The notes under the pieces were generated by a model. It made no database searches. It was not told the DNA's origin and saw only the letters and a program-made list of their open reading frames with translations. A program made the translations under genes and the position numbers. Below, piece after piece: positions 50,781 through 59,225 of a stretch of 64,000 nt of DNA (positions within the stretch are counted from its first letter, which is position 1; each line of letters begins with the position of its first letter). This DNA is from a virus. The stretch spans positions 22,608 through 86,607 of the IMG/VR virus record IMGVR_UViG_3300005613_000030; one strand, 5' to 3'.

Positions 50781-51113
50781 TCAATCCTTATAGCATTTAA
50801 CTATACTATAGTTACTCTCTAACGTTTGACGTTCTTGATCATAGTAACCTGACATATGTGTAATTGTGTTATCGTGCTGCGTTGATAATATTGTAATATA
50901 GCGCTTTTCTTCATTGTCGATACCTGCTATAAAAAGCTGCCATTGTGATTTAGTGTTATGATGCTGAATACAATCGCCTACACTAAAAATTGGTTGAGGA
51001 TTTAACGAGTAATATATTTTTTTATTTATTGGCGTCCAAAACATAATTAAAGCTATATTCACAATTATGAAGCTCCAAGATTTCCAACCTAATGTATTAT
51101 GTTTATTGCTCAT
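50781..51113 (-). CDS. Membrane-anchored hypothetical protein
   Basis: A 110-residue protein with one hydrophobic segment (SFIIVNIALIMFWTPI, about 14-29) and a small beta domain (FSVGDCIQHHNTKSQWQLFI). No family is recognised. Two bases separate it from the ThyX-like gene. Confidence 0.55.
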   Translation of the reverse strand: MSNKHNTLGWKSWSFIIVNIALIMFWTPINKKIYYSLNPQPIFSVGDCIQHHNTKSQWQLFIAGIDNEEKRYITILSTQHDNTITHMSGYYDQERQTLESNYSIVKCYKD

Positions 51114-51115
51114 AT

Positions 51116-51595
51116 TTAATCTCCAGAGTTATCTTGTAATTGCCATTTGTTTTGTATATAAGTGGTGTATTTTTGATATATATTATCATTATCATTAATG
51201 TTCATAGTGTAATCTTTATGCCCTACAAATAAGAAATCAGCTGTTGCATTTAATTGTTGAATATTTAATCCAGCTTTTAATAAACCTATTTTACATGCAT
51301 GATCTTTATTTTGTAATGAAGAAAATACGTCACATAAATGTAACACATAAGATAAGTGGTTTTCAAAGTTATCTAAATTACTATATGTCCATTTTGTAGA
51401 AGGATGATTGATGTGACGCGTCGCTTTATATGGCGTACCAGTTTTAGTAAAAGGCTTTTGAAAACCAAATTTATCACAAGCTACAGCGATCATTTCTGTA
51501 CTTTCTAATATTTGCTTATTAGCTCGTTTAAAGTCATTATTAAAAAACCATTTAGCAGACTCATGAAAATTATTATCAAATATAAAGATATTCAT
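51116..51595 (-). CDS. Conserved phage protein of unknown function
   Basis: A 159-residue protein. MNIFIFDNNFHESAKWFFNN at the start, then ILESTEMIAVACD, YKATRHINHPSTKW (56-69) and a long helix match the pattern of a family I recall from many phages (start MxIFxLDxDPxxAA, then THxNHPxxxW). Its function is not known to me. Most members are small single-domain proteins. The conserved His/Trp suggest a metal or nucleotide site, but this is speculation. Confidence 0.55.
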   Translation of the reverse strand: MNIFIFDNNFHESAKWFFNNDFKRANKQILESTEMIAVACDKFGFQKPFTKTGTPYKATRHINHPSTKWTYSNLDNFENHLSYVLHLCDVFSSLQNKDHACKIGLLKAGLNIQQLNATADFLFVGHKDYTMNINDNDNIYQKYTTYIQNKWQLQDNSGD

Positions 51596-51831
51596 TGCTC
51601 GTTGTCCTTAAAAGGTCTATTTTGACGCTCAGAGAAATCAACCTCTTGCATCCATCTGATTTTCTCGATATCTTGTCTCATGCGTCTTTGACTATCTGAT
51701 TCTAAATTTTTATTACAATCATTATACATGCAGCGTGCCGATTCACTGTTCTTTTTAATGTCTGGTAAACAGATTAAAATTGTCAATAATGCGATTGCAA
51801 CACCTATACTAATAACAATAAATAGTTCCAT
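51592..51831 (-). CDS. Small membrane-anchored protein
   Basis: A 79-residue protein with an N-terminal transmembrane helix (FIVISIGVAIALLTILIC) and a charged tail with two Cys. It overlaps the next gene by ATGA. No family is recognised. Confidence 0.5.
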   Translation of the reverse strand: MELFIVISIGVAIALLTILICLPDIKKNSESARCMYNDCNKNLESDSQRRMRQDIEKIRWMQEVDFSERQNRPFKDNEQ

Positions 51832-51834
51832 ATT

Positions 51835-52059
51835 TTATTTCTCCAATAATATTCTATCCACTTCTTCACTAGTTTCTTGACCATCAGTAATGTTATTAAT
51901 CAAATTCCATATAATATTCTGTAATACTCTTTTTAGTTCCATATTAACATGCTCTGCATGATTAAAAGCTGTTTGATGTTCATCGCACGCCCGTATATTT
52001 AAATCATTAATTGTACATATAAGATCATTATATAATTGCTCTCTATCTTTCTTCAGCAT
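51835..52059 (-). CDS. Hypothetical 74-residue helical protein
   Basis: All-helical, charged. It starts inside the end of the upstream gene (17-base overlap). No family is recognised. Confidence 0.5.
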   Translation of the reverse strand: MLKKDREQLYNDLICTINDLNIRACDEHQTAFNHAEHVNMELKRVLQNIIWNLINNITDGQETSEEVDRILLEK

Positions 52060-52432
52060 CTTCGTCGCTCCCTGTTAATATTTTTGCTTTCATAGTTTTA
52101 TTATTAGTTAACTGTGATTCAAACGTGGCTTCAAAAACAATATTTTCCCAATGAGCTTCTAAATAATCTGTAGTATCTTCATCTAAAAATTGATTTAACT
52201 CATTCTCATTAGTTGTTAAAATAATAACTTTAGCATGATGTTGATGTTCAGTATACATTTTTCCAACGCGCTCTACCATATTGGAGAAATCGTATGGACC
52301 TTTAATAGTACTACATAGCATTTTACATTTATCTCTTTCACCTGTATTTACACCAACAATAAAAGACTTATCATATAACTCTGACAAATCCATTTCACCT
52401 TCATGTAGTTCTGCAATAAAATCTTTACTCAT
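52043..52432 (-). CDS. Hypothetical 129-residue protein
   Basis: An acidic alpha/beta protein with a beta strand HAKVIILTTNENEL near 66-79. It has a strong GGGAGGAG site. An AACCGATTCGA promoter motif lies 29 bases upstream of the ATG, so it starts a transcription unit. No family is recognised. Confidence 0.6.
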   Translation of the reverse strand: MSKDFIAELHEGEMDLSELYDKSFIVGVNTGERDKCKMLCSTIKGPYDFSNMVERVGKMYTEHQHHAKVIILTTNENELNQFLDEDTTDYLEAHWENIVFEATFESQLTNNKTMKAKILTGSDEDAEER

Positions 52433-52460
52433 ATCTCCTCCCTATATAATTATACAATTA

Positions 52461-52473
52461 TATCGAATCGGTT
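52461..52473 (-). promoter_or_regulatory. Conserved AACCGATTCGATA element upstream of 52432 gene
   Basis: On the minus strand AACCGATTCGATA runs into TATAAT (the two overlap), 29 bases before the gene start. Identical 11-base cores occur at 56764-56776 and 59797-59807, each shortly upstream of a minus-strand gene. Probably a phage early or middle promoter or operator. Confidence 0.5.
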
Positions 52474-52508
52474 GTAGTGAAACATAAGATTATTAAAAGT
52501 ATGAAATA

Positions 52509-53150
52509 TTAATTATCGAACCAGAAAACTAAGCGAACTTCTGGCACTATATCAAATAGACCATTTGGGCAATAATGAGTATTATCGTGTATATATTTAT
52601 CTAAATATACTGCAATATCCCTATAATCAGGTAACTCATAAAATTCATATACTGCTTTACCAGGGGGTATAGTTTTATAAAGCTCTGCATAGTTGTAAAA
52701 AATATCTTCAATTTTAGTTTTACTGTTAACTAATTTATTATTGAATTTTTCATCATACTCTTCTTGAGTTATCTCACCTTCACGCAATGCATCGTTCCAA
52801 TCTTCTTTAAGCTCTATATCTTCTTGTTTATAGCATTGTTCTAACTGATCCACTGCGTTTTTAAAGGATGCTAGAGATATATGATTTGGTGAGTGTGCAT
52901 CAATGCCCCAACTACAATATTCTTTGTCAATCAATTCACATGCATCGTCAGGGAAACCATTGTCATTGCAAAGCGCTTTACCACCTCGCACTCCATTCAA
53001 TAATCCAAACATAGTATAGTTGCGGTTAGCTGCTTGTATTTCATACGCATAATATTGATCATCCTCTTTGTTAAGCGTATGTTTTGGATGAGCCATCCAT
53101 GGTCCATTACCATAACGAATCTCACAAAACATATGAACATCACATCCCAT
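52509..53150 (-). CDS. Conserved phage protein, MGCDxH family
   Basis: A 213-residue protein. It begins MGCDVHMFCEIR and contains ANRNYTMFGLLNGVRGG (about 41-57), FPDDAC and W-x-DAHSPNHISLASF (about 81-97). This order is shared by a family found in many phages and bacteria whose function is unknown. The early Cys/Asp/His suggest a metal site. No enzyme role can be assigned. Confidence 0.65.
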   Translation of the reverse strand: MGCDVHMFCEIRYGNGPWMAHPKHTLNKEDDQYYAYEIQAANRNYTMFGLLNGVRGGKALCNDNGFPDDACELIDKEYCSWGIDAHSPNHISLASFKNAVDQLEQCYKQEDIELKEDWNDALREGEITQEEYDEKFNNKLVNSKTKIEDIFYNYAELYKTIPPGKAVYEFYELPDYRDIAVYLDKYIHDNTHYCPNGLFDIVPEVRLVFWFDN

Positions 53151-53161
53151 AATAACTCCAT

Positions 53162-53353
53162 TTAATCTTCAGTATTTAGCAAACTTGCATCTATAAGTAT
53201 ATCGATATCTACAGGTATATCGCCTTCTGTTTTATATTCGCTCCATGGTAACTCTGAGATAACATCACGTAAAAACGCTTTCATTGTACATTTACTATAA
53301 CACCGCGCATAATAAATATGCTTATATAGTTTTGGCGTTTCTTTAATTTCCAT
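53162..53353 (-). CDS. Hypothetical 63-residue protein
   Basis: Small protein with acidic C-terminus (DIPVDIDILIDASLLNTED) and two Cys. It has an AGGAG site after the HNH stop. No family is recognised. Confidence 0.5.
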   Translation of the reverse strand: MEIKETPKLYKHIYYARCYSKCTMKAFLRDVISELPWSEYKTEGDIPVDIDILIDASLLNTED

Positions 53354-53361
53354 TAATTCTC

Positions 53362-54147
53362 CTAATATTTGTTACTTTTCTTTAAATTATCTTTAGCCCA
53401 TAGTGGTTGTAAGTTGCTTAATGCATTTACTTTTTCTATATCAAAGCATTTATTCTTAATGAACCAATCAATTGGTTTGATATGGTCTATATGCCATTTG
53501 CCATAGTTATCCCAAGTCATACCTGTAGTAAATTTAGACTCAAAGTGCATTTTAAATTCTTGCCAAGTATAGCCTAATATATCTTTTGTCTTTCGATTAG
53601 CCTTAACAAATCCACCTTTCTTGCATACATTAGTCATATTACTGCTAAATATTTTTCTAATTTTTTGGCATTCAAGATAATATGCTCTATTATCTTTAAC
53701 GTATCTACCATTGTTAATACCAGATCGTTTATTATTTTTAAACGAGCATTTTCTACATTGTGCAGCTGTAGTTGTCTTTTTATTACCACATTGAGGGCAC
53801 ACACTATTACCCGTCCAAGCAGGGTTTTTATTACCCATTTTGTTATTAGATCTTACTATTTTTAAGCATATACCACAATATTTACGCTTACTAGGAATAG
53901 TAATACTACATATATTACATTTACCCTGCATAACCTGCGCTTTCCCATATTTCTCACTAATTATATATCCTTGCTTTATAGAAAAACACTTTCGACACAA
54001 ACCAGATCCATTAATACAATCTCGATATTGCTTTAAATGCTCTCTTTTGCAATTATCGCATTGAAACCATACTTTCTTGCCACTACCATTAGATAGTGTT
54101 TTAATATCAATTTTTAGATCTTTAAGAGTTTTATCAATATTAATCAC
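53362..54147 (-). CDS. HNH homing-type endonuclease next to the thymidylate-synthase-like gene
   Basis: A 261-residue local-family HNH enzyme. At least four Cys-pair fingers (CDNC, CRKC, CNIC, CGIC, CPQC, CRKC) cover residues 30-135, with NNKMGNKNPAWTGN between. The core is diverged: MTWDNYG, WHIDHIKPIDWF near 220-231 and ALSNLQPLWAKDNLKKSNKY. GTG 54147 overlaps the upstream stop (TAGTG), so the element sits exactly behind the thymidylate-synthase-like gene, a common homing target class. Confidence 0.85.
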   Translation of the reverse strand: MINIDKTLKDLKIDIKTLSNGSGKKVWFQCDNCKREHLKQYRDCINGSGLCRKCFSIKQGYIISEKYGKAQVMQGKCNICSITIPSKRKYCGICLKIVRSNNKMGNKNPAWTGNSVCPQCGNKKTTTAAQCRKCSFKNNKRSGINNGRYVKDNRAYYLECQKIRKIFSSNMTNVCKKGGFVKANRKTKDILGYTWQEFKMHFESKFTTGMTWDNYGKWHIDHIKPIDWFIKNKCFDIEKVNALSNLQPLWAKDNLKKSNKY

Positions 54148-54887
54148 TACTTACCCATCATTTTCTCAACAATTTTGAAACTTCTTTCATAAATATGCAA
54201 TGAATCAGAGCTAAAAGTGAAAGTACCAATAGATAGATCTTCATAACTATCTTTTAATTCATTCAACATCGTTTCTTGTAATCGAATAAAGAACGGCCAA
54301 TCGTAAACCACTCCAAAGTGTAAATCTGAACTACGCATGCGAACTGTAAAATTTAACTTATTATCTCTAATATGAAAATTAGAATACATAGTACATACAA
54401 AATCTTTATTACCAACATAACAATGCTTTGGCTTATTAAAACGCATAATAGCTTGACGTGTGTCTTTATCTCTTAATAATGATATTTTTGCCCATTCAAA
54501 AGGAGTACGTAAGCAATCTGGATTAGGTTCCATTACTGGCCAACCTTCAGATTCATCCTGTAACACTAAGTGCCCATAGTTAGAATTAATAGTTCCATCA
54601 GGGTTAGCGAGTTGTCCCCAAAACTTAGATATTTTAACGGCATCTTCTACATCTCTAGATCCACTTAAATACCATTTCATTTCATTTTTAGTGTAACGAT
54701 CGATGACACTGTTTCGTTCAGTATCTTTAGTTATGATTGACTCAGACTTAGGATTTAAGATCATAACTTGATAATTCATCTTTTCTCTAATTGCCATCCC
54801 ACGCGGTGAGCACATAAATTCTGGATTATTATATACATCTGCCAAAGTTCCTAAATATGCCTCATGTATATTGTTATATCTCTTCAC
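54147..54887 (-). CDS. Thymidylate synthase-fold enzyme with dCMP-type active site (candidate dCMP hydroxymethylase)
   Basis: A 246-residue ThyA-family protein. FVCTMY supplies the catalytic Cys165 (E. coli Cys146). RMRSSD gives R185, S186 and D188 (R166, S167, D169), G192 matches G173, and HIY (231-233) matches H207-x-Y209. These align ungapped from Cys to residue 196. There, Asp196 replaces E. coli Asn177, the residue that selects dUMP; Asp at this place is the hallmark of dCMP hydroxymethylases and of engineered dCMP methylases. FWGQLANPDGTINSNYG is also typical of the family. So it probably acts on dCMP rather than dUMP, making a modified cytosine nucleotide. Family membership is firm; the substrate is inferred. 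Confidence 0.8.
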   Translation of the reverse strand: MKRYNNIHEAYLGTLADVYNNPEFMCSPRGMAIREKMNYQVMILNPKSESIITKDTERNSVIDRYTKNEMKWYLSGSRDVEDAVKISKFWGQLANPDGTINSNYGHLVLQDESEGWPVMEPNPDCLRTPFEWAKISLLRDKDTRQAIMRFNKPKHCYVGNKDFVCTMYSNFHIRDNKLNFTVRMRSSDLHFGVVYDWPFFIRLQETMLNELKDSYEDLSIGTFTFSSDSLHIYERSFKIVEKMMGK

Positions 54888-54898
54888 GATTGCTCCTA

Positions 54899-55090
54899 TT
54901 ATTTATTGGTAATTCTAGCTAAAACTTCACCAGGTTCATCACTGTACGAATCATTATCCATAGTGATAATACCTAAATTATATAGTGCTTGATTAAAGCG
55001 CATATCTGGATTTTCACGTAAATACGATTCAAGTATTTGCATAATCAATATGTTGTCCATTTGCCTAATCATTCTTAATTTTAGATCCAT
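54899..55090 (-). CDS. Small conserved protein, DUF1040-like
   Basis: A 63-residue protein: RQMDNILIMQILESYLRENP, then DMRFNQALYNLGI and an acidic tail. The pattern (helix, NPDxRxxQxLxNLG) resembles the small DUF1040 family, function unknown. It follows a GGTGG site. Confidence 0.5.
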   Translation of the reverse strand: MDLKLRMIRQMDNILIMQILESYLRENPDMRFNQALYNLGIITMDNDSYSDEPGEVLARITNK

Positions 55091-55116
55091 GTGACCACCT
55101 TATGGTATGATATGCC

Positions 55117-55497
55117 TTATTCATCATTATTATACTCACGTAATACCTCTTCCAAGTTATTAACCCAACATCCGTAACCCATTGATTTTTTAGTTAATTT
55201 CTTCATTAATTGACCAATTCTATTAAAAAGATGACCATATACAAAAGTACTTTCTTTAGCTTTTCTTGTGCTATCATAATTTTTTAATGCAATCACTACT
55301 TCACATCTAAGGTGCTGACGAATATCATTCATAGTGTAGCCAGAATTACCTAATGCTGTATCACCATCATATTTTTTAATACTTGCTTCATTCCAATTCT
55401 TGATAACGCTTTTTCTTAACCACGATTCAATCATGGGGTCATATTTTTTAATATCTTCATTAGTTACAACTCTATTGGTTCTAGTTTTAGTAGCCAT
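55117..55497 (-). CDS. Sigma-region-2-like protein
   Basis: A 126-residue protein. Residues 62-105 (DIRQHLRCEVVIALKNYDST, then STFVYGHLFNRIGQLMKK) match the helix pattern of sigma-70 region 2, which binds core RNA polymerase and the -10 element, as in small phage sigma factors. No region 4 is present in the same chain; two separate region-4-like proteins are encoded at 12366 and 21242. The start is ATG 55497 after AAGGAAG. Confidence 0.5.
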   Translation of the reverse strand: MATKTRTNRVVTNEDIKKYDPMIESWLRKSVIKNWNEASIKKYDGDTALGNSGYTMNDIRQHLRCEVVIALKNYDSTRKAKESTFVYGHLFNRIGQLMKKLTKKSMGYGCWVNNLEEVLREYNNDE

Positions 55498-55507
55498 ACT
55501 TACTTCC

Positions 55508-56002
55508 TTATTTTAAATATTTCTTAATTAATTGTGTTAATAACATTAACATGATTGCGTTATATTTTTTCGTCTCGGTTGCATCACGCTTATTATATCT
55601 AGTATTCATCCAATAACTATATATTGACAATACAGAGTTATTAAGCTCTATACAGTCATTGCAATTACGGCGTATAAGATCATAAAGTTGGTTATAAAGT
55701 TTTGTTTGTCTAACCCGTTTTACAGATGATACATTTCTTAATATACATAATAGCTCACTATTCACATTACTCATTAATTGATCGTATGTTCTTTTTGTAT
55801 CAATAGTGTACTTCATTGTAGATTTATCTAATCGTTGCTGCACATTGTTAATAATAAGTTGTGAAAATGCGTTTTCACCGTGATACTCTACAGCATCATT
55901 GCAACTAAAAAATAAATTACCATATGAATCAGTTAAATTAAATTTAGATGCACTTGGTTTGATTGATTCTATTTCTTTTTTAATGAACTCAACATTTTTC
56001 AT
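55508..56002 (-). CDS. Hypothetical 164-residue helical protein
   Basis: All-helical with two Cys near the centre (RRNCNDCIELNN). It overlaps its upstream neighbour by ATGA. No family is recognised. Confidence 0.55.
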   Translation of the reverse strand: MKNVEFIKKEIESIKPSASKFNLTDSYGNLFFSCNDAVEYHGENAFSQLIINNVQQRLDKSTMKYTIDTKRTYDQLMSNVNSELLCILRNVSSVKRVRQTKLYNQLYDLIRRNCNDCIELNNSVLSIYSYWMNTRYNKRDATETKKYNAIMLMLLTQLIKKYLK

Positions 56003-56724
56003 AACTCCTCCTCATTATCTAAGCTATAAATTGGTGCTCCATTTAACATTAAGATCTTAAACATGCAGAGATTCTTAACTGCAGCCATGTTATTATGACG
56101 AATATAACTCACTAACCAATCAGTGAATTTAATGCCTAAATTGTAATTACGTATATTAATTCTTTGCTCTTTAAACTGGGTTAATAACCCGTCAATAAGT
56201 AAAGTTCGTTTATTTCGCATTGAACGCATTCTGTTCATGCCTGTAATATCGAATATCTCAGCAATCTCATTAATGTTAGCTTTATGACACTCACTAGCTC
56301 GATATGTTGCATTGCGTAATTTTCTTTTTAAATTGTGTATAATTTTCTCTAATAGTTCTTTGTCAGACATGCCATCACGGCATTTCTTTAAAGTTACTTG
56401 CCCAACTAAAACACCTTCATCAAAATCGATATAACATTCATCAGCGAAATTAGGAGTAACTTGGATTTTAAAGAAATCGCATAAATTAAAAGTATCGAAT
56501 TTACTGCAATCGATCTCTAATTGATTAGCTAGTTTTCTGATTATGGATTGAGGCCTAATTGAATCAATATTCCAATATCCAGCAGCACTTAATGATTTAA
56601 TCATTTCATAGTCTAAGTTGATTTCTTCTGGTACTTTTCTTAACTCATCATTGAAATCGCACTGAAAAGGCTCAATCATCTTAGATATATCATCTAAATT
56701 TTCAAAAACACTATCAGTAAACAT
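55999..56724 (-). CDS. Hypothetical 241-residue protein
   Basis: ATG 56724 has a strong TTTGGAGG site. An open frame to 56853 runs through the promoter motif and is not used. A mostly helical protein with a Cys at 22 and a basic C-terminal half (MRSMRNKRTLLIDGLLTQFK). No family is recognised. It begins the unit 56724-49369 behind a conserved promoter motif. Confidence 0.6.
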   Translation of the reverse strand: MFTDSVFENLDDISKMIEPFQCDFNDELRKVPEEINLDYEMIKSLSAAGYWNIDSIRPQSIIRKLANQLEIDCSKFDTFNLCDFFKIQVTPNFADECYIDFDEGVLVGQVTLKKCRDGMSDKELLEKIIHNLKRKLRNATYRASECHKANINEIAEIFDITGMNRMRSMRNKRTLLIDGLLTQFKEQRINIRNYNLGIKFTDWLVSYIRHNNMAAVKNLCMFKILMLNGAPIYSLDNEEEL

Positions 56725-56763
56725 ATAACCTCCAAAAAAACACATATTATTGGTATGGTAATA

Positions 56764-56776
56764 TATCGAATCGGTT
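56764..56776 (-). promoter_or_regulatory. Second copy of the AACCGATTCGATA element
   Basis: Identical over 13 bases to 52461-52473, 40 bases upstream of the 56724 start. TATATT follows where TATAAT stands in the first copy. Confidence 0.5.
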
Positions 56777-56965
56777 TTATTTTTTAGGTCCGTAATAGAA
56801 TTCTGGTGAGGTATCGTCGTTATATTGCTCTTGAGCTTGTGGGTGATGAACACGTAGATAATTATGAATTAAACTTAGGATATCACCCCATTGCATATCA
56901 TGCTCAATACACATTTCTTCGGTGATTTCTTCAATATCAGAAATTATATCGCCTAACGGTCGCAC
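56777..56965 (-). CDS. Small conserved phage protein
   Basis: A 62-residue protein: MRPLGDIISDIEEITEEMC, then HDMQWGDILSLIHNYLRVH and an ending SPEFYYGPKK. I recall the same pattern from small proteins of several large phages; function unknown. Its start overlaps the stop of the upstream gene. Confidence 0.6.
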   Translation of the reverse strand: MRPLGDIISDIEEITEEMCIEHDMQWGDILSLIHNYLRVHHPQAQEQYNDDTSPEFYYGPKK

Positions 56966-57213
56966 TATTCCCCCTTATATTGATTTAAAAAATATTCTTT
57001 TGGTATCTCCGAATACGGCATTTTACACGATGTATCACGGTGCACCTTCATAGTGTCTCCTTGAATCTCATAATGCCAAGCTACACGGACCATGCCATGA
57101 TATAAAAACACGGGGTAAAACTTATCTTGATGCTCATAAACACAGATTGTATCGACATCGTCTAAATTATAAACTTGACATACATCTCCGTTATTAATTG
57201 TTGTAAAATACAT
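56965..57213 (-). CDS. Hypothetical 82-residue protein
   Basis: A small beta-rich protein (VYNLDDVDTICVYEHQDKFY) with a YPVFLYHG segment. No family is recognised. It is followed closely by the 56965 gene. Confidence 0.5.
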   Translation of the reverse strand: MYFTTINNGDVCQVYNLDDVDTICVYEHQDKFYPVFLYHGMVRVAWHYEIQGDTMKVHRDTSCKMPYSEIPKEYFLNQYKGE

Positions 57214-57219
57214 ATTTAC

Positions 57220-57918
57220 CTACTTTGGGTTAACATCGGGTAATTCCCGTAATATTTCATAAATATCTCTAATTCTTTTAATATCACCATCTTCTACTTC
57301 TATATTCATTTCAGTTGCTATTTCATCTAAATTACGATTATGAGCTGCATCTACTAAAAATACGTTTTTCACTTTACTTTTATCCATAACCTTTAATACT
57401 GTTTGAGCACGATCGTCAGCAAAAGCTCGAATATTGTATCGTTTACTTAATTCTTTAAGAATTTTAACTTTGTCACTAGAAAAATGTAATTCATCATATA
57501 CGACTTTTTGATGCATGGCATTAATTTCAGTTTGTTCTTTATATTTCTCATCTCTAGCTGTTAGTATTATGACTTTATAACCCAACGTTCTCATATCGTA
57601 TATTGCTTTTCTAGCCTCTCTAATAACTGGTAATGAAGCATAAATTCCATGCTTTTCATATGTCTTAAAGGTGTTCATTAATTCTTCACCAGTGACAGTA
57701 TTACCTCTTGCATCTGTTAATGATACTCCTTTAAAACCCCAACCTTTGACGTCGTTTTTAGTCATGCATGTTCCATTATAGAGATTATGAACTGAACATA
57801 AGAAGCCCATGAAATCGACGACTGTGTCGTCGTAATCTAAGACAACCGCATGAGGTTTACGTTTACGTTTTGGCTTATCATTCTTCATTTCTGATGCCTT
57901 TGGTTGAGTTTCTATCAT
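57220..57918 (-). CDS. HAD-superfamily phosphatase
   Basis: A 232-residue protein. After a basic N-terminus, VVLDYDDTVVDF gives the catalytic D28 and D30 (DxDxT/V type), KVIILTAR (about 112-119) supplies motif II and IRAFADDR (about 161-168) motif IV. Such phage HAD enzymes are 5'-nucleotidases or polynucleotide 3'-phosphatases. The substrate cannot be told from sequence. It could work with the nucleotide genes of this phage or with the P-loop kinase at 27757. Confidence 0.8.
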   Translation of the reverse strand: MIETQPKASEMKNDKPKRKRKPHAVVLDYDDTVVDFMGFLCSVHNLYNGTCMTKNDVKGWGFKGVSLTDARGNTVTGEELMNTFKTYEKHGIYASLPVIREARKAIYDMRTLGYKVIILTARDEKYKEQTEINAMHQKVVYDELHFSSDKVKILKELSKRYNIRAFADDRAQTVLKVMDKSKVKNVFLVDAAHNRNLDEIATEMNIEVEDGDIKRIRDIYEILRELPDVNPK

Positions 57919-57968
57919 ATCAATCCCGCTTTATTTATAATCAGATATTAGAAGCTTTATACTGTCAG

Positions 57969-58247
57969 TTATTTCTTTATAGTATATCCGAGTTCTTCAG
58001 CCCGCTTTACTGATAATTCTCCACGCTTTTCATCAGCTTTTTTAGTACGTATATATTTTAAACGGTCAAAGTTTACAAATTTACCAGTTTGCTCTTCTAT
58101 TAAGAACACTTGACCTTCATCAGATTGAAAATGCGTACCAACCCCTAATGTCTCAATGGCTTCTTTTAGATCTTCATAATACTTTTTAATTTCTGCTTTT
58201 TGCTCATCTAACTCTAATAATCTTTTAATTGCTTCTTCTTTAGTCAT
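57969..58247 (-). CDS. Hypothetical 92-residue protein
   Basis: ATG 58247 has TGGAGA; an in-frame start at 58268 overlaps the upstream gene. A helical N-terminus (EEAIKRLLELDEQKAEIKKY) and a beta/helical end (VFLIEEQTGKFVNFDRLKYI). No family is recognised. Confidence 0.55.
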   Translation of the reverse strand: MTKEEAIKRLLELDEQKAEIKKYYEDLKEAIETLGVGTHFQSDEGQVFLIEEQTGKFVNFDRLKYIRTKKADEKRGELSVKRAEELGYTIKK

Positions 58248-58605
58248 TATATTCTCCATATAGTTCATTGATTTTATTAGCTATTTCAAGTAGTTTTCTC
58301 TTAGGGATTTCTTGACAACCAACTTGTGCCCCTGTTAATGAAAAATATATATCATAACTTTCGCTTAACTGCATTTTTCGCGTACCAAATATAAATTCTA
58401 ATAACATTGTTTCAGGTTTAACTACGTTTATCTCATGTAGGCATACCATGCATTCCCATCCATCAAACCATTGTATACGATAACGATATGAATAATCGCT
58501 TTGCTTTTCTATATCACTAATTACTCCATAAACACCTTTTACTGAATCATAGTGTGATCGATTAGTGGAAACTACAAAATCTCCAATTTTTAATTTACGG
58601 TTCAT
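58240..58605 (-). CDS. Hypothetical protein with SH3-like N-terminus
   Basis: A 121-residue protein. LKIGDFVVSTNRSHYDSVKG and the following beta strands (GVISDIEKQSDYSYRYRIQW) fit a small SH3-like barrel; the rest is helical. No family is recognised. It overlaps neighbours at both ends. Confidence 0.55.
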   Translation of the reverse strand: MNRKLKIGDFVVSTNRSHYDSVKGVYGVISDIEKQSDYSYRYRIQWFDGWECMVCLHEINVVKPETMLLEFIFGTRKMQLSESYDIYFSLTGAQVGCQEIPKRKLLEIANKINELYGEYND

Positions 58606-59225
58606 ATCTCCTCCCTTAATTCTTCAAGTGTCATTTTGTTCCAATATCGTCTATGTTTAACTCTAATTAAATCTTTTAATTCAGTCATACCATTAGCTTT
58701 AGCGAGCTTAACAATAAATGAGATATTTTTTTGATAATACTCTATTTCATCAAGTATTAAAGCTCTACGCAATTCATCGGCGGTTCTAAATTTACGTAAC
58801 CATTCTTCTGTACTTAACATGGCATTATCAACTAATTCTTTTTTAGTCATAGTAGACGCCATATATTTACATTGATCAAGAGGAAAGCCTTCAAATACGT
58901 ACTCGTTTCGTTCAATTCTTTGTCGAGTGATTTTAGCTAATAATAATTTTTCTTGATCTTCTGTTATCTTAGATGTTCCCACTATTTCCCCTATTACCTT
59001 TGCTGATACATATTTAGTAAATTGTTTTTCTGATACTTTTAATTTGCCATAATATGCTTTAGCTTCTTCTCTTAGTTTAAATTCAAGTTGCTCTGATATG
59101 GGTAATATGATTGAAATTGTTCCATCTTTATTTAATGTATGTAATTCATCGCATCCACAATAAGAGCATACTTTTAATTTCATATTTTTATACGTTCGTG
59201 AACAATTAATGCAATATTTTTTCAT
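58602..59225 (-). CDS. Hypothetical protein with N-terminal zinc ribbon
   Basis: A 207-residue protein from ATG 59225 (TTGGAG upstream). CINC at 5-8 and CSYCGC near 21-26 form a zinc ribbon. The remaining helical domain includes a basic end (KHRRYWNKMTLEELREEI). No family is recognised; a nucleic-acid-binding role is possible. Confidence 0.55.
   Translation of the reverse strand: MKKYCINCSRTYKNMKLKVCSYCGCDELHTLNKDGTISIILPISEQLEFKLREEAKAYYGKLKVSEKQFTKYVSAKVIGEIVGTSKITEDQEKLLLAKITRQRIERNEYVFEGFPLDQCKYMASTMTKKELVDNAMLSTEEWLRKFRTADELRRALILDEIEYYQKNISFIVKLAKANGMTELKDLIRVKHRRYWNKMTLEELREEI

Noticed and set aside
52461-52473. TCGAATC as part of a tRNA T-arm or attachment site
   Set aside because: Only an isolated 11-13 base match repeated at three gene fronts; no tRNA around it and no integrase gene in the window.
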